From an uncultured Treponema sp. (GTDB taxonomy: Bacteria > Spirochaetota > Spirochaetia > Treponematales > Treponemataceae), in contig CAMVDX010000003.1 in the NCBI GenBank assembly GCA_947166355.1, positions 124,001-188,000 on the forward strand: 64,000 nt of DNA, given 5' to 3'. The translations under genes and the position numbers were made by a program. The notes beneath the pieces were generated by a model. It was not told the DNA's origin. It made no database searches and saw nothing but the letters and a program-made list of their open reading frames with translations. Below are positions 7,748 to 18,411 of the stretch, one piece after another (the stretch's first letter is position 1; the number at the start of each line of letters is the position of its first letter).

Positions 7748-9565
7748 GTGGCCGGCGGATTTATTTCAAGCGAAACAATAGATGCAATTCTCAATACGAC
7801 AGATATTGTTACTGTAGTGGGCGATTATACCAAGCTTGAACACCGCGGAGCAAATGATTACTGGGGCTGCTGTCCGTTTCATGGAGAAAAAACGGCTTCC
7901 TTTCATGTTGACGGTGATAAAAAATTCTATCACTGCTTTGGCTGTCATAAAGGCGGAAACGTAGTTAATTTTATAATGGAGATGGAAAAGCTTTCTTATC
8001 CGGATACTCTTGAACTGCTGGCAAAAAAGGCCGGAATTCCCATAAAATATCAGGACGGCTACAAGCCCGATCAGAATGCTTCTAAAATTAATGAAATCGA
8101 ACAGTATATTGACCTTTATGAACGTACTGCTTCTATGTTTCACTATTTTCTGACAGAAACTCCGCAGGGGCAGAAGGCTCTTGAGTATGTTACAAAACGA
8201 GGACTTACAAAAGAAACTATAGAAAAATTCAAACTCGGTTATGCACCTGCTGACCGCAAGTGGCTTTTTCGTTTTCTGAGAAGTAAAAATTTCAGTGCAG
8301 AGTTCCTGGCAAAATCCGGGCTTTTCAGTCAGAAATATCCGGAGTTCTCTTTTTTTTCAGACCGTTTAATGTTTCCGATTTATAACCGGCGCGGACAGGT
8401 AGTTGCTTTCGGCGGCCGTGTAATTCCTCCTGCAGATGAGTCGCAGCGAAAATATCTTAATTCCGGAGACCTCCCTCAGTTTAAAAAACGCGAAACGTTA
8501 TTCGGCTTCAGCTTTGCAAAAAACGCTATCCGCGAAAAAAAATCTATAATTTTCTGTGAAGGAAATATGGATGTTATTGCTTACCACCAGTGCGGCCTGG
8601 ACTATGCTGTTGCAACGCTTGGAACGGCTCTTACCGAAGAGCATATAAAAATGATTTCTGGTTTTGTTGCCGGCGGTACGGTTTATCTTTCTTTCGATTC
8701 GGATGGCGCGGGCGAGAATGCTACATGGAAGGCTATAAAGCTTTGCCGCGAACACGACCTTACTGTAAAAATCATCAGATTAAAGGGTGGAAAAGACCCG
8801 GCAGAAATTATGTTAAAATTTGGTGCCGAAAACTTGACGGCCCAGGTTAAAAATGCTATATTAGATAGTGATTATTTGTTATTTAGACTAGGTGAAAAAT
8901 ACCCTATGGACACTCCTGAGGGTAAAACTAAGGCTGCTCTGGAATTTTTCCAGTATGTAGACGCACTTCAGTCTGATATTCAAAAAGAATCATGTCTGGA
9001 ACAGTTGTGTCAGACATTTAATCTGAAACCGGAGGCTGTAAAAAGGGATTTTAACAATCGAAGTCAAGCCCGCGAACGCGCAAATATCCGGCAAAATAAT
9101 AATCAAACAGAACAAGGAACACAAATTAAGCTCGATGCAGAATTGAGAGGGTTAATTGCTGTTACCGCCGACCTGAACCAGTTTGAGGTTCTGCGCTCTA
9201 AGCTCACTGAACAAGATTTTACAAATCCGGCAGCCAGAAAGTTGTACAGGGTACTGGAAGAATGCTTTGCTGAAAAAATCTTTACTATAAGGGATATCCT
9301 TAGTCGATGCGATGATGAAAAACTGATTCAGTTTATTACCGGATCAATTTCGGATGGTGTATATCAGAGTGAAAAAGTAAGTGTCATTATTCAAGACACG
9401 GTAAATTATATAAAAAGAAATAAACTTGATGCCCAGCGAAATAAATTGTTGCAAAGAATCAAAGAATATACTGTAGTTACTCAGGAAGATCAGAATCAGT
9501 TGAATGCACTTCTTGCCGAAAAACTGGAACTTGATAAGCAAGTACAAAGCTTAGGGAAAAAGTAG
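7748..9565 (+). CDS. dnaG: DNA primase
   Basis: Synthesises RNA primers for DNA replication with the DnaB helicase. The CHC2 zinc ribbon is complete: C42-P-F-H45 and C63-x2-C66. The TOPRIM core follows ([15 protein letters not shown] and the metal-binding [11 protein letters not shown]), then a C-terminal helicase-interaction region. It starts at GTG 7748, with AGGAG upstream at 7736. The stop TAG overlaps the rpoD GTG by one base, the classical primase-sigma arrangement. Confidence 0.96.
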   Translation: MAGGFISSETIDAILNTTDIVTVVGDYTKLEHRGANDYWGCCPFHGEKTASFHVDGDKKFYHCFGCHKGGNVVNFIMEMEKLSYPDTLELLAKKAGIPIKYQDGYKPDQNASKINEIEQYIDLYERTASMFHYFLTETPQGQKALEYVTKRGLTKETIEKFKLGYAPADRKWLFRFLRSKNFSAEFLAKSGLFSQKYPEFSFFSDRLMFPIYNRRGQVVAFGGRVIPPADESQRKYLNSGDLPQFKKRETLFGFSFAKNAIREKKSIIFCEGNMDVIAYHQCGLDYAVATLGTALTEEHIKMISGFVAGGTVYLSFDSDGAGENATWKAIKLCREHDLTVKIIRLKGGKDPAEIMLKFGAENLTAQVKNAILDSDYLLFRLGEKYPMDTPEGKTKAALEFFQYVDALQSDIQKESCLEQLCQTFNLKPEAVKRDFNNRSQARERANIRQNNNQTEQGTQIKLDAELRGLIAVTADLNQFEVLRSKLTEQDFTNPAARKLYRVLEECFAEKIFTIRDILSRCDDEKLIQFITGSISDGVYQSEKVSVIIQDTVNYIKRNKLDAQRNKLLQRIKEYTVVTQEDQNQLNALLAEKLELDKQVQSLGKK

Positions 9566-11436
9566 TGAATACTTCTATGGACGAAAAAAGCAGTGAAGCT
9601 CTTGTAATGAGTAATCCTGCAATAGCTAAACTGGTTGAGTTTGCAAAAACAAAACGGTTCATTACATGGGATGATGTAATTGAATATCTTGGACAGGAAT
9701 TCGTTAATTCTGATGAACTGATGGAGCCTGTTCTAAAACAGCTTAAAGACATAAACCGCGAGCCTGTAGAAACGGACATTGTTGGTGTAGATGATGTGCC
9801 TGAAGACGAGCTTGTAGATGATGATGAAGATGATGACATCATGCTCGATGATGACGATGATGATGTCGCTGCAGATGATGAAACTGCCGAAATTGAGCAG
9901 GCTGAAAAGAAACTTGCTGCTTCAAAAAATCGACTTGTAAATTCCGACAAAGACTCAAGTGTAGATGACCCGATACGTCTTTATCTCCGCGAAATCGGTA
10001 AAGAAAATCTTCTTACTGCTGAACAGGAAGTTGAGCTTTCCAAGACAATGGAGCAGGGTAACAACATCATAAAAGATGTAATCAAGAACTCTGGTATTAT
10101 GATTCCGGAATTCTTTGCAATTGCACAGAAGGCCTTTACCCGCATTGACATTCACGAACCTGGAAAAACACGTAAAGAAATTAATGAAGAAATGGCAGAC
10201 AAACGCCGTCTAAAGAGCTTTTACGGTGAGCACATTAAACCTGTTCTCCCGGAGATGAAGCAGTATATGGCTCTTAAAAAACAGCTCTTTGAAACAGACC
10301 AGTCCAGTGCTATTTTTGATAACCCGCAGCTTGTAGAACTCCGTAAAAAAATCATACCTGAACTCCAGAAGGTAGATATTCAGACTGAGGAACTCGAAAA
10401 GTTTACACAGAAATATCGTGAAGCTACAATCAAGATTGAAGAATATCATCAGAAGCAGGAAAAGAAGATGAAGGAGCTTCGTATTTCTAATCCTTCAGAG
10501 CTTCGAAGCCTTGGCCGCAAGATTTCAATCCGCTCGCAGGCTGCAAAGCTTGAGCAGGAACTCAATATGAGTGCCGACGAAATCCGCGAAATCTATACTC
10601 AGATTCAGAAGATTGAACGTAAGCTTCACCGTCTTGAATACGAGTTTGAAAATGACGTTGAAATCATCCTGAAAATGGCTAAAGATATTGAATACGGCCG
10701 CTTAATGATGGAAAAGGCAAAAAATCGCCTTATCAACGCTAACCTTCGTCTCGTTGTTTCTATTGCTAAAAAATATACAAACCGAGGTCTTCACTTCTTT
10801 GACCTTGTTCAGGAAGGAAACATTGGTCTTATTAAAGCCGTAGAAAAGTTTGAATACCGCAAGGGCTTTAAATTTTCTACATACGCTACCTGGTGGATTC
10901 GTCAGGCAATTACACGTTCTATTTCTGATCAGGCACGTACAATCCGCGTTCCTGTTCATATGATTGAACAGATTAATAAGGTTGTTCGTGAAAGCCGTCA
11001 GCTCATGCAGAAGCTTGGCCGCGAACCAACCGACGAAGAGATCGCACAGCAGCTTGGCTGGCCGTTAGCCCGTGTAAAGCAGGTTAAGAATGTTGCCCGT
11101 GAGCCTATTTCTCTTGAAACTCCAATCGGTGAGGAAGAAGACTCAATCCTTGGAGACTTCATCGAAGACAAGGAAGTTGAAAATCCAGCAACTCAGACTG
11201 CTTTCACACTTCTTCAGGAGCAGCTGCGCACTGTACTTAATACTTTGCCGCCACGTGAACAGGAAGTTCTTAAGATGCGCTTTGGTCTCGAAGACGGTTA
11301 TTCACTTACCCTCGAAGAGGTTGGTCTTTACTTTGACGTAACTCGCGAGCGTATCCGTCAGATTGAAGCAAAGGCTTTGCGTCGTCTCCGCCATCCGCGT
11401 CGTGCAAACGGTCTTAGAGATTATATTGAGACCTAG
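9565..11436 (+). CDS. rpoD: Primary sigma factor RpoD (sigma-70)
   Basis: Housekeeping sigma factor. Region 1.2 ([16 protein letters not shown]), region 2.4 ([14 protein letters not shown]), region 3 and the region 4.2 helix-turn-helix ([20 protein letters not shown]) are all present. The N-terminal region 1.1 is followed by a highly acidic stretch (residues about 77-115, largely Asp). A long non-conserved spacer lies between regions 1.2 and 2. GTG start overlapping the dnaG stop, with AGGGA upstream. It ends TAG immediately followed by TGA. Confidence 0.97.
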   Translation: MNTSMDEKSSEALVMSNPAIAKLVEFAKTKRFITWDDVIEYLGQEFVNSDELMEPVLKQLKDINREPVETDIVGVDDVPEDELVDDDEDDDIMLDDDDDDVAADDETAEIEQAEKKLAASKNRLVNSDKDSSVDDPIRLYLREIGKENLLTAEQEVELSKTMEQGNNIIKDVIKNSGIMIPEFFAIAQKAFTRIDIHEPGKTRKEINEEMADKRRLKSFYGEHIKPVLPEMKQYMALKKQLFETDQSSAIFDNPQLVELRKKIIPELQKVDIQTEELEKFTQKYREATIKIEEYHQKQEKKMKELRISNPSELRSLGRKISIRSQAAKLEQELNMSADEIREIYTQIQKIERKLHRLEYEFENDVEIILKMAKDIEYGRLMMEKAKNRLINANLRLVVSIAKKYTNRGLHFFDLVQEGNIGLIKAVEKFEYRKGFKFSTYATWWIRQAITRSISDQARTIRVPVHMIEQINKVVRESRQLMQKLGREPTDEEIAQQLGWPLARVKQVKNVAREPISLETPIGEEEDSILGDFIEDKEVENPATQTAFTLLQEQLRTVLNTLPPREQEVLKMRFGLEDGYSLTLEEVGLYFDVTRERIRQIEAKALRRLRHPRRANGLRDYIET

Positions 11437-11482
11437 TGAGCGGAGACGATTGAGGTTTGATAATTATATATCAAACCTCAAA

Positions 11483-11527
11483 ACGAGTGAGTCAAGGCTT
11501 TAAGCGTAGCGTGCCTTGACCACTCGT
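11483..11527. repeat. Dispersed palindrome ACGAGTGAGTCAAGGC, full copy
   Basis: Same element as 3112-3156, differing by one base in the loop (AAGCGTAGCG instead of AAGCGAAGCG). It follows rpoD by 46 nt and could also act as a transcript-end hairpin. A fragment CAATCCATTATAT of the other repeat family follows. Confidence 0.85.
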
Positions 11528-11563
11528 AAGCAATCCATTATATAGACTAAAACGATAATTTAT

Positions 11564-11569
11564 TATAAT
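11564..11569 (+). promoter_or_regulatory. TATAAT -10 element before the zinc-ribbon gene
   Basis: A perfect TATAAT lies 31 nt before the ATG at 11601. No convincing -35 is visible at the right distance (TATAGA at 17 nt). The ribosome binding site is GAGGAA. Confidence 0.4.
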
Positions 11570-11600
11570 ATTACTAGATATTTTTAATGAGGAACCATAC

Positions 11601-12590
11601 ATGGTAACAACAGAAGTTTTTGATAATCTGAAAGAATTGCAGGAAATTCTTGTACAGAAATACGAACTTGAGGGCAAAAAAAACGATGCTCCTAAACAGC
11701 TTGGTAATCAGGAAGATTTGCTTGACAAAACAAAGAAGGAATTTATCGAGCAGAAGGCAAATTATGATTCCACACAGGAAAAAGTTGTTCAGCTCAAAAC
11801 TCAGCTTGAAGAAACTGTAAAGACACGTGAAGAAGGCGAAAAAGGAGTTGCAAACAGTACAACTCACCGTGAGTATGAGGCTCTTGAAAAGCAGATTTCT
11901 GAAGCAAAAACTCTTGAAGAGCAGCTTCGTAAAGATCTTCAGAAAGAAGAAAAAGAGCTTGCAGAACTCAATGAACGCCTTAAGAATACAGAAGAACTTA
12001 TCAGATTCCAGGAAAGCGAACTGAATGCAAGCCGTGATTCCCTTAATAACGAGCTTAATTCTTATAACGATAAGCTTGCAAAACTTAAGAAAGAAGAAGA
12101 TAAGGTAACTAAGAATATCAATAATATTTATTCAAAAGAGGAAAATGCAGAGCTCAAGGCTCAGGAAATCCTCTTTAAGTTCCAGAGAATCATCCAGCGC
12201 AATTCTGAAGGTATTGTTTCAGTAAAAAACGGCGTATGTACAGGTTGTCACATGATTCTTCCTGCAAACTTTGCTAATCAGGTTCGCGAAGGTGAAGATA
12301 TCAACTTCTGTCCTTATTGCAGCCGAATCCTTTATTACGAAGAAGTAAGCGAAGATCAGGCAGAAGATTACCTCAGCATGGGTGTTGCAGGAAGTCTTGC
12401 AGGTCTTGATGAAGATTTCAAGGATGAAGATCCTGATCTGGCAGAAGACGAAGATCGCGATTCATCTGAATACGAGGATGAGGACGAAGACGAATACTCA
12501 GAAGATTCTGAAGATGCAGATGATGAAGACGCAGACGACGAAGATTCAGAAGACTCTGATGAAGACGATGACGAAGAGGATGAAGAGTAG
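11601..12590 (+). CDS. Coiled-coil zinc-ribbon protein, COG1579 family, with long acidic tail
   Basis: 329 aa. Residues 5-200 form a long charged coiled coil. A C4 zinc ribbon follows, with C213-x2-C216 (VCTGCHMILP) and C237-x2-C240 (FCPYCSRIL). The last 60 residues are almost only Asp, Glu and Ser. This matches the COG1579 family, proposed to bind nucleic acid; its function is not settled. The acidic tail is longer than I would expect for the family. It stands directly before rnpB. Confidence 0.85.
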   Translation: MVTTEVFDNLKELQEILVQKYELEGKKNDAPKQLGNQEDLLDKTKKEFIEQKANYDSTQEKVVQLKTQLEETVKTREEGEKGVANSTTHREYEALEKQISEAKTLEEQLRKDLQKEEKELAELNERLKNTEELIRFQESELNASRDSLNNELNSYNDKLAKLKKEEDKVTKNINNIYSKEENAELKAQEILFKFQRIIQRNSEGIVSVKNGVCTGCHMILPANFANQVREGEDINFCPYCSRILYYEEVSEDQAEDYLSMGVAGSLAGLDEDFKDEDPDLAEDEDRDSSEYEDEDEDEYSEDSEDADDEDADDEDSEDSDEDDDEEDEE

Positions 12591-12614
12591 TCATCATTTT
12601 TAATTGTCAAAACA

Positions 12615-13049
12615 ACAGATGGAATATAACCGCGCTGCCGCCTGCTGATGATAGCGGTCGGCGGTGAGAGAAAGTCCGGGCTCCACCGGAAAGAATGCCG
12701 GGTAATAACCGGGCACAAACTGGCAGCTGCAGTTTTTACTTATTGTGATTCTGTAAAGCCCAGTGAGTGACAGACAGTGCAACAGAAATTGTACCGCCTG
12801 GTTTTGCGTTAGAGTACGACCAGGTAAGGGTGAAAAGGCAGTGTAAGAGACTACCGCAGTTCTGGTAACAGGACTGGCTTGTAAACCTCATTCGGAGCAA
12901 GATTAAGCAGCAGTTATGTTTTCCGGGCAATACTGCGGGTAAATCGCTGGAGCTGAATGGTAACATTCAGTGCGGATAGATGGTTATGACTGTACTTCTG
13001 TTTTTACAGAAGTATGGAGAACAGAACCCGGCTTACCGTTCCATCTGTT
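12615..13049 (+). ncRNA. rnpB: RNase P RNA, bacterial class A
   Basis: Catalytic RNA that removes tRNA 5' leaders. Helix P1 closes the molecule: ACAGATGGAA (12615-12624) pairs with TTCCATCTGT (13039-13048). The universally conserved segments are present: GAGAGAAAGTCCGGGCTCC near 12667, AGGTAAGGGTGAAA near 12820, GGAGCAAGA near 12894, and ACAGAACCCGGCTTACC at 13021. The T-run after the P1 3' strand serves as terminator. Confidence 0.96.
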
Positions 13050-13071
13050 TTTTTTATAAAGTGGTGGGGAA

Positions 13072-14028
13072 TTGAAAGCAAATTACAGTATCGAGAACAG
13101 CAGCTACGCGAAAAAGAAAAGCAATTTGCTGCGGAACATTATCCGTGTTGCAATAATAGCTGTAGTACTATCTGCAATTGCATTTTCATCATATTTACTT
13201 ATTACTAAAAACCAGCAGGGAAAAATCACTATTAAAACAATCCGTTCAGCATGGGCTGAATACGATTATCAGAAAGTTTATGAATATGGAAAAGCTTTCC
13301 TTCAGGATAATCCCTATAATAACACAGCACTTACATATTACAGTTATGCCTGTTTTTTTCTTGCGCAGGCTCAAACTGATACACAGCAGTCTCAATCTTA
13401 TCTGGATGAATGCATCAACAATATAAGGGTTGCCATTTATGAGGCAGATAAGTCTTTAATACCGCAGCTTCAGTATATGCTTGGACGTGCTTATTTTTAT
13501 AAAAATACTATTACAACTCATTATTATGCCGACCTTGCCGTTAAATATCTTCTTCTTGCAAAAGAAAACGGTTATAAGGCAGATGATATAGCAGAATATC
13601 TTGGTCTTAGTTATGCTTCGCTTGGAATGACAATGGAAAGTATAGCGGCTTTTACCGAAGCATTATTAGTTCGTGAATCTGATTCACTGCTGCTTGCTAT
13701 TGCAGAGCAGTATTATAAGGCTTCTGAATTTAATGCAGCTGAACAGTATCTTTTCAGAATCATAAAAAACAGCGATAATGAAGATATAGTAATTAAAAGT
13801 GAAAATCTTTTAGGAACTATATATATAGACCGTGAAGATTATGATGCCGCTATGGAAGAATTTAATAATGTTTTGAAAAAAAACGAAAATTCTGCTGACG
13901 CGCATTATGGAATTGGTGTAATATATGAGAAGCAGGGTAATATAGTGAAGGCTCGTTCTGAGTGGCGAAAGGCTCTTAAGATTCAAGTTAATCACCCTGG
14001 AGCCCTGCAGAAAATGTCTGAAAATTAA
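13072..14028 (+). CDS. Membrane-anchored TPR protein
   Basis: 318 aa with one membrane helix at about residues 23-44 after a basic N-terminus, followed by tetratricopeptide-type repeats. The clearest are near residues 185-215 and 255-310 ([20 protein letters not shown] and [17 protein letters not shown]). It starts with TTG behind GGTGGGGA. Lying 30 nt before mreB in the same direction, it probably belongs to the cell-shape operon and may act as a scaffold; that role is inferred from position. Confidence 0.8.
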   Translation: MKANYSIENSSYAKKKSNLLRNIIRVAIIAVVLSAIAFSSYLLITKNQQGKITIKTIRSAWAEYDYQKVYEYGKAFLQDNPYNNTALTYYSYACFFLAQAQTDTQQSQSYLDECINNIRVAIYEADKSLIPQLQYMLGRAYFYKNTITTHYYADLAVKYLLLAKENGYKADDIAEYLGLSYASLGMTMESIAAFTEALLVRESDSLLLAIAEQYYKASEFNAAEQYLFRIIKNSDNEDIVIKSENLLGTIYIDREDYDAAMEEFNNVLKKNENSADAHYGIGVIYEKQGNIVKARSEWRKALKIQVNHPGALQKMSEN

Positions 14029-14060
14029 AAAAAATAAATTGGAGAACCGGGAGGATTTTG

Positions 14061-15098
14061 ATGGGTTTTTTTGATAGTTTTTCAACAGATATAGGAATTG
14101 ATTTGGGTACTTGTAATACCCTCATTTATGTACGTGATAAGGGAATTGTAATTGACGAGCCTTCCGTAATTGCTGTTGAGAAGGGTACAAAGAGAATCGT
14201 AGCCGTTGGTGCAGAGGCTAAGCGAATGCTCGATAAAACTCCGGGCAATATTATGGCTATCCGCCCTCTCGCTGATGGTGTTATTGCAGATATTGACAGC
14301 ACAGAAAAAATGATTAAATACTTCATTTCAAAAATCATTCCGCGCCATCAGCTTTTTAAATCTGTAAGAATGAAGATTGGTATTCCTTCCTGTATCACAG
14401 ATGTAGAACGCCGGGCTGTAATTGAAGCTGCAATGAAGGCTGGTGCTAAGGAAGTTGAAGTAATTGAAGAAAGCCGCGCTGCTGCAATTGGTGCAGATAT
14501 TCCAATTTTTGAGCCTGCAGGACACATGATCTGCGACATCGGTGGTGGTACAGCAGAAATTTCTGTAATTTCTCTTGGTGGTATGGTAGTTACTCACTCA
14601 ATCCGCGTTGGCGGTGACAAGTTTGACGAAGCTATTGTAAAGCACGTTAAGAGTGTTCATAACCTGATTATCGGTCAGCCTGCTGCTGAACGTCTTAAGA
14701 TTCAGATTGGTAATGCCGCTCCAGAAAAGACTATTGAAAAGATGGAGCTTAAGGGAACAGATGCCATTACTGGTCTTCCACGCCGTCTTGAAATTGACAG
14801 TGTTGAAGTACGTGAGGCACTTAAAGAACCTGTTACAAAAATCGTAGAAGAAATTAAGTCAGTTCTCAGTGAGACACCTCCTGAGCTTGCTTCAGATATT
14901 ATTGAGCGCGGTATTGTAATGACTGGTGGTGGTTCAATGCTCCGCGAGCTTCCAAAACTTGTTTCAAAAGAAACTGGTGTACCGGTTATTCTCGTAGAAA
15001 AACCGCTTGAATGTGTAGCCCTTGGTGCCGGAAAAGCATTCGGTTTGTTTAAGGATATGTATTCTGAGCGTACAATTTACGATAGTTTGAACGACTAA
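14061..15098 (+). CDS. mreB: Rod-shape determining actin homologue MreB
   Basis: Forms membrane-associated filaments that direct side-wall peptidoglycan synthesis. Actin-fold ATP-binding motifs are clear: [15 protein letters not shown] (phosphate 1), [14 protein letters not shown] (phosphate 2) and [12 protein letters not shown] (adenosine). I chose ATG at 14061 because GGGAGG lies 6 nt before it; the TTG at 14058 would sit inside the spacer. Normal family length (345 aa). First of the mreB-mreC-mreD-mrdA-rodA series. Confidence 0.97.
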   Translation: MGFFDSFSTDIGIDLGTCNTLIYVRDKGIVIDEPSVIAVEKGTKRIVAVGAEAKRMLDKTPGNIMAIRPLADGVIADIDSTEKMIKYFISKIIPRHQLFKSVRMKIGIPSCITDVERRAVIEAAMKAGAKEVEVIEESRAAAIGADIPIFEPAGHMICDIGGGTAEISVISLGGMVVTHSIRVGGDKFDEAIVKHVKSVHNLIIGQPAAERLKIQIGNAAPEKTIEKMELKGTDAITGLPRRLEIDSVEVREALKEPVTKIVEEIKSVLSETPPELASDIIERGIVMTGGGSMLRELPKLVSKETGVPVILVEKPLECVALGAGKAFGLFKDMYSERTIYDSLND

Positions 15099-15127
15099 TT
15101 TGAGTTTTTCTCCGGGTGGGGGATTTT

Positions 15128-16009
15128 ATGCCGCGAAAGCCGAATTTTTCGTTTAGAATTAAGTTTGCAGAATTTCTTCTCGTTGTTTACATCCTTATCG
15201 GAGGGCTTATGCTTGCCTTTAGTTCCGGGGGATTTGTAATTAACTTTAAGCAGATTGGATTTTCAATTTTTTCTTCTCTTGATAAAGGTGTTCATTTTAT
15301 AACTGGCGGAATTGCCGATACCTTTAATGCGGTAGGGGAACTCCGTAAGTTAAAAAAAGATTATAATGAGCTTGTCCTTAAACTTGAGAATTATGAGGAA
15401 ATGCAGCGTTCCAATGCTGATATCCGCAAGGAGAATCTACGTTTAAAAGAACAGCTTGATTTTGCCGTATCACTTGATGAAAAAAACATTCCTGCACAGA
15501 TAATTGCACGTGATTTAGATAATGCTTTTACATATCTTACTATTGATAAAGGCAGTGTAAACGGCGTGCGCAAGAATATGCCTGTAATTGCTTTTCAGAA
15601 TGGTAATCAGGGGCTTGTAGGTAAGGTTGTTCAGGTTGGAACTTTTACAAGCCAGATTATGCCGATTTATAACATTAATAATATGGTTTCTGCACGAATA
15701 CAGAACTCTCGAGACCTGGGGCTTGTAAACGGACTTGGAAGCCAGAGCCAGCCGCTTCAAATGCAGTATATTCGAAAATCTGTTGCTGATGAACTTAAAT
15801 TCGGAGATATAGTTGTAACCTCTGGAGAAAACGATAATTACATGAGGGATATTGCAATTGGAAGTATTTCCAAAATCACAATGCTGGATTATAACTCTTC
15901 GCTGAACATAGAACTGATTCCGATTATTGATTTTGCAAGACTTGAAAACGTAGTTGTTGTTAATCAAAAAGAGCTTAATGACAGAAAAGCAGATGGAGGA
16001 AAAGAATGA
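15128..16009 (+). CDS. mreC: Rod-shape determining protein MreC
   Basis: Bitopic membrane protein linking MreB to the periplasmic synthases. It has one membrane helix (about residues 10-35), a coiled coil (about 70-105) and the beta-barrel C-terminal domain with AQIIARD...VNGVRKNMPVI. ATG at 15128 is preferred over GTG at 15116, because GGTGGGGG at the latter is the ribosome binding site. It overlaps mreD by 4 nt. Confidence 0.92.
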   Translation: MPRKPNFSFRIKFAEFLLVVYILIGGLMLAFSSGGFVINFKQIGFSIFSSLDKGVHFITGGIADTFNAVGELRKLKKDYNELVLKLENYEEMQRSNADIRKENLRLKEQLDFAVSLDEKNIPAQIIARDLDNAFTYLTIDKGSVNGVRKNMPVIAFQNGNQGLVGKVVQVGTFTSQIMPIYNINNMVSARIQNSRDLGLVNGLGSQSQPLQMQYIRKSVADELKFGDIVVTSGENDNYMRDIAIGSISKITMLDYNSSLNIELIPIIDFARLENVVVVNQKELNDRKADGGKE

Positions 16010-16530
16010 CAAAATCAATTTTACTCAGTACTTTCATTCTTCTGTGTGCTGTAATAATAGAATCTTCAATTCTTTCAAATCTTTCTTTTATTTATATTGT
16101 ACCAGACCTCGTTCTTATCTGTTCAATATATTTTTCACTTTTGAATGGCAAAATAGTAGGGGAGACAACTGGCTTTATTTCTGGTCTGCTTCTGGATTTT
16201 ATTACCGGAATTCCATTTGGTTTTAACTGTCTTTTCCGTACCATAATCGGATATGTTTATGGACTTTTTTCAAAGAATGTAATCATTTCAGGCTTTGTTC
16301 TTCCTATGCTTTGTGTGGGAATTGGTACAATTGCAAAGACCTTAATGGTTAATTTACTTGCTCTGCTTTTTCCGAATGTTCACATATATATTGCGGGAAT
16401 AATTTCTTATGATTTTCTTTTTGAATTTATAGAAAATGTTCTTCTTTCACCTTTTATTTTTAAATTCTTAAGTTTTTTCAAAAAATCTCTTGCAGTCAGA
16501 ACTGTAAAGGATGCAATAGACAATGATTAA
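16006..16530 (+). CDS. mreD: Rod-shape determining protein MreD
   Basis: 174 aa, almost entirely hydrophobic, with five or six predicted membrane helices. The motif GLLLDFITGIPFGFN is typical of MreD/ECF-like folds. Overlaps with mreC (4 nt) and mrdA (8 nt) indicate tight coupling. Confidence 0.88.
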   Translation: MTKSILLSTFILLCAVIIESSILSNLSFIYIVPDLVLICSIYFSLLNGKIVGETTGFISGLLLDFITGIPFGFNCLFRTIIGYVYGLFSKNVIISGFVLPMLCVGIGTIAKTLMVNLLALLFPNVHIYIAGIISYDFLFEFIENVLLSPFIFKFLSFFKKSLAVRTVKDAIDND

Positions 16531-18400
16531 TTCGGAAGACAGACTTACAAAAGTTGCAAAAATATTTATACTTCTCGTTCTGCTTATTCTTTGTTTTATT
16601 GCATATATATATCGTCTTTTTTCCATGCAGATTGTACAGGGAGAACATTACCGTTCTCAGTCTCAGCGAATTTCAAGTCAGATTACAGTTATTTCTGCTC
16701 AGCGTGGTGAGATTTTTGATCGTAATGCTTTACTTCCAATTGTAATTAATACAGATTCATTTGCAGTCGAAATTACACCTGGTGAAATCCCTAAAGACCG
16801 CTACGATACTGTAACACTTAAGCTGTCTCAATATCTTGGAATAAGTAAAACTGATATTGATAAAAAAATTCCCAAGAATATGCGCCGTTCATATTCTACC
16901 GTACAGGTAAAATCAAATGTACCTTTTACGGTTATTTCTAATATTGCAGAAAATAAAATTGATTTGCCCGGCGTTTCATGGGTTTCCAAGCCGACCCGTA
17001 ATTATCAGCATACCGGTTCTCTTTCTCACATCGTTGGTTATGTAGGCGATATCAACCAGGATGAAATGACCGTTCTTTATAATCAGGGCTATAAAAAGAC
17101 CAGTATTGTCGGAAAAACTGGAATTGAAAAACAGTATGATTCTCTTCTGCAGGGTAAAGAAGGTCGTGAAATGTCTACGGTTGATGTTCATGGCCGAATA
17201 ATTTCTGATACTCCTATTGTAGAGCCTCCTGAAATGGGAAAGAGTCTTGTACTTACAATAGACAGTGATATTCAAAAGCTTGTTGAAGAAGCACTAGGAA
17301 ACAGAGTAGGGGCTTCTGTAGTTTTAAAACCTGCTACCGGTGAAGTTCTTGCAATGGTATCATACCCGTATTATGATTCAAATATTTTCAGTTCTGATGA
17401 TGCCGGTAAAGAATATGCAAAACTTGTAAATGATTCTTCAAAACCGCTTCTAAACCGTGCAGTTCAGGTATCTTACCCTCCGGCTTCTACATTTAAAATC
17501 ATTATGTCTGCTGCAATGCTCCAGGAAAATGCCTTTCCTGCAAATAAGGCAATTGAATGTAAAGGTGTAATGATTTATGGTGGCCGCCGTTTCCACTGTC
17601 ACGTTCGTGAACCAGGTCACGGCTGGCTCGACCTTAAAAATGCAATGGCACAATCTTGCGATGTTTATTACTGGACTATCGGCCGTGACTATCTTGGTAT
17701 AGAAAAGATTGCCTCTTATGCACGCGAGTTTGGTTTTGGTAAAAGTGCTCAGATTGATTTACCGAGTCAGGTAACTGGTCTTGTTCCGACAGCAGAATGG
17801 AAGGAAAAGAAATATCATGAAAAATGGCTTGGTGGAGATACAATGTCCTGTTCAATTGGTCAGGGCTATATGGAAGCAACTCCGCTTCAGCTTGCAAACA
17901 TGGTTGCAATGGTTTCTAACGAAGGTGTTATTTATAAACCTCATGTATTAAAAGAAGTTAGAGATCCTGTTTCCGGAGAGGTAATACAAGAGGTTGAACG
18001 TCAGGTTCTGACAGAATCAACTATTGATAAAGATGTATGGAAGCAGATTCAGGAAGCAATGCGTTATACTGTTACAGACGGTACACCGCAGTATCCTATG
18101 CATAATAAAATCGTTCAGATTGCCTGTAAAACCGGTACTGCTGAAGTTGAACCTTACAGCAGCAGAAAAGAAAATCAGAGCTGGCATTCATGGCTTGTTG
18201 CTTATGCTCCGTATGATGCACCTCCTGAAGACCGCATTTGTGTTGCAACAATTGTTGAAGCCTGCAATACCTGGGAATGGTGGGCACCTTACTGTACGAA
18301 TATTATAATACAGGGAATTTTTGCAAATCAAACCTGTGAAGAAGCCACCAAAACTCTTGGCTTTGAATATTTGACACAAAGTCGTGGAAGACAGGAATAG
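16523..18400 (+). CDS. mrdA: Penicillin-binding protein 2 (elongasome transpeptidase)
   Basis: Cross-links peptidoglycan during cell elongation together with RodA. There is an N-terminal membrane anchor (residues 13-34) and a pedestal domain with the RGEIFDRN motif. The transpeptidase domain has the active-site serine in PPASTFKI (about S320), the SCD motif (QSCDVYY) and the KTGT box (CKTGTAEVE). 625 aa is normal. It overlaps mreD by 8 nt; rodA starts 11 nt downstream. Confidence 0.95.
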   Translation: MINSEDRLTKVAKIFILLVLLILCFIAYIYRLFSMQIVQGEHYRSQSQRISSQITVISAQRGEIFDRNALLPIVINTDSFAVEITPGEIPKDRYDTVTLKLSQYLGISKTDIDKKIPKNMRRSYSTVQVKSNVPFTVISNIAENKIDLPGVSWVSKPTRNYQHTGSLSHIVGYVGDINQDEMTVLYNQGYKKTSIVGKTGIEKQYDSLLQGKEGREMSTVDVHGRIISDTPIVEPPEMGKSLVLTIDSDIQKLVEEALGNRVGASVVLKPATGEVLAMVSYPYYDSNIFSSDDAGKEYAKLVNDSSKPLLNRAVQVSYPPASTFKIIMSAAMLQENAFPANKAIECKGVMIYGGRRFHCHVREPGHGWLDLKNAMAQSCDVYYWTIGRDYLGIEKIASYAREFGFGKSAQIDLPSQVTGLVPTAEWKEKKYHEKWLGGDTMSCSIGQGYMEATPLQLANMVAMVSNEGVIYKPHVLKEVRDPVSGEVIQEVERQVLTESTIDKDVWKQIQEAMRYTVTDGTPQYPMHNKIVQIACKTGTAEVEPYSSRKENQSWHSWLVAYAPYDAPPEDRICVATIVEACNTWEWWAPYCTNIIIQGIFANQTCEEATKTLGFEYLTQSRGRQE

Positions 18401-18411
18401 GAGAGGGGATT

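Noticed and set aside
9793..9890. Frameshift or assembly error in the Asp-rich stretch of rpoD
   Set aside because: The frame is continuous into region 1.2 and acidic region 1.1 linkers are common in sigma-70 proteins.
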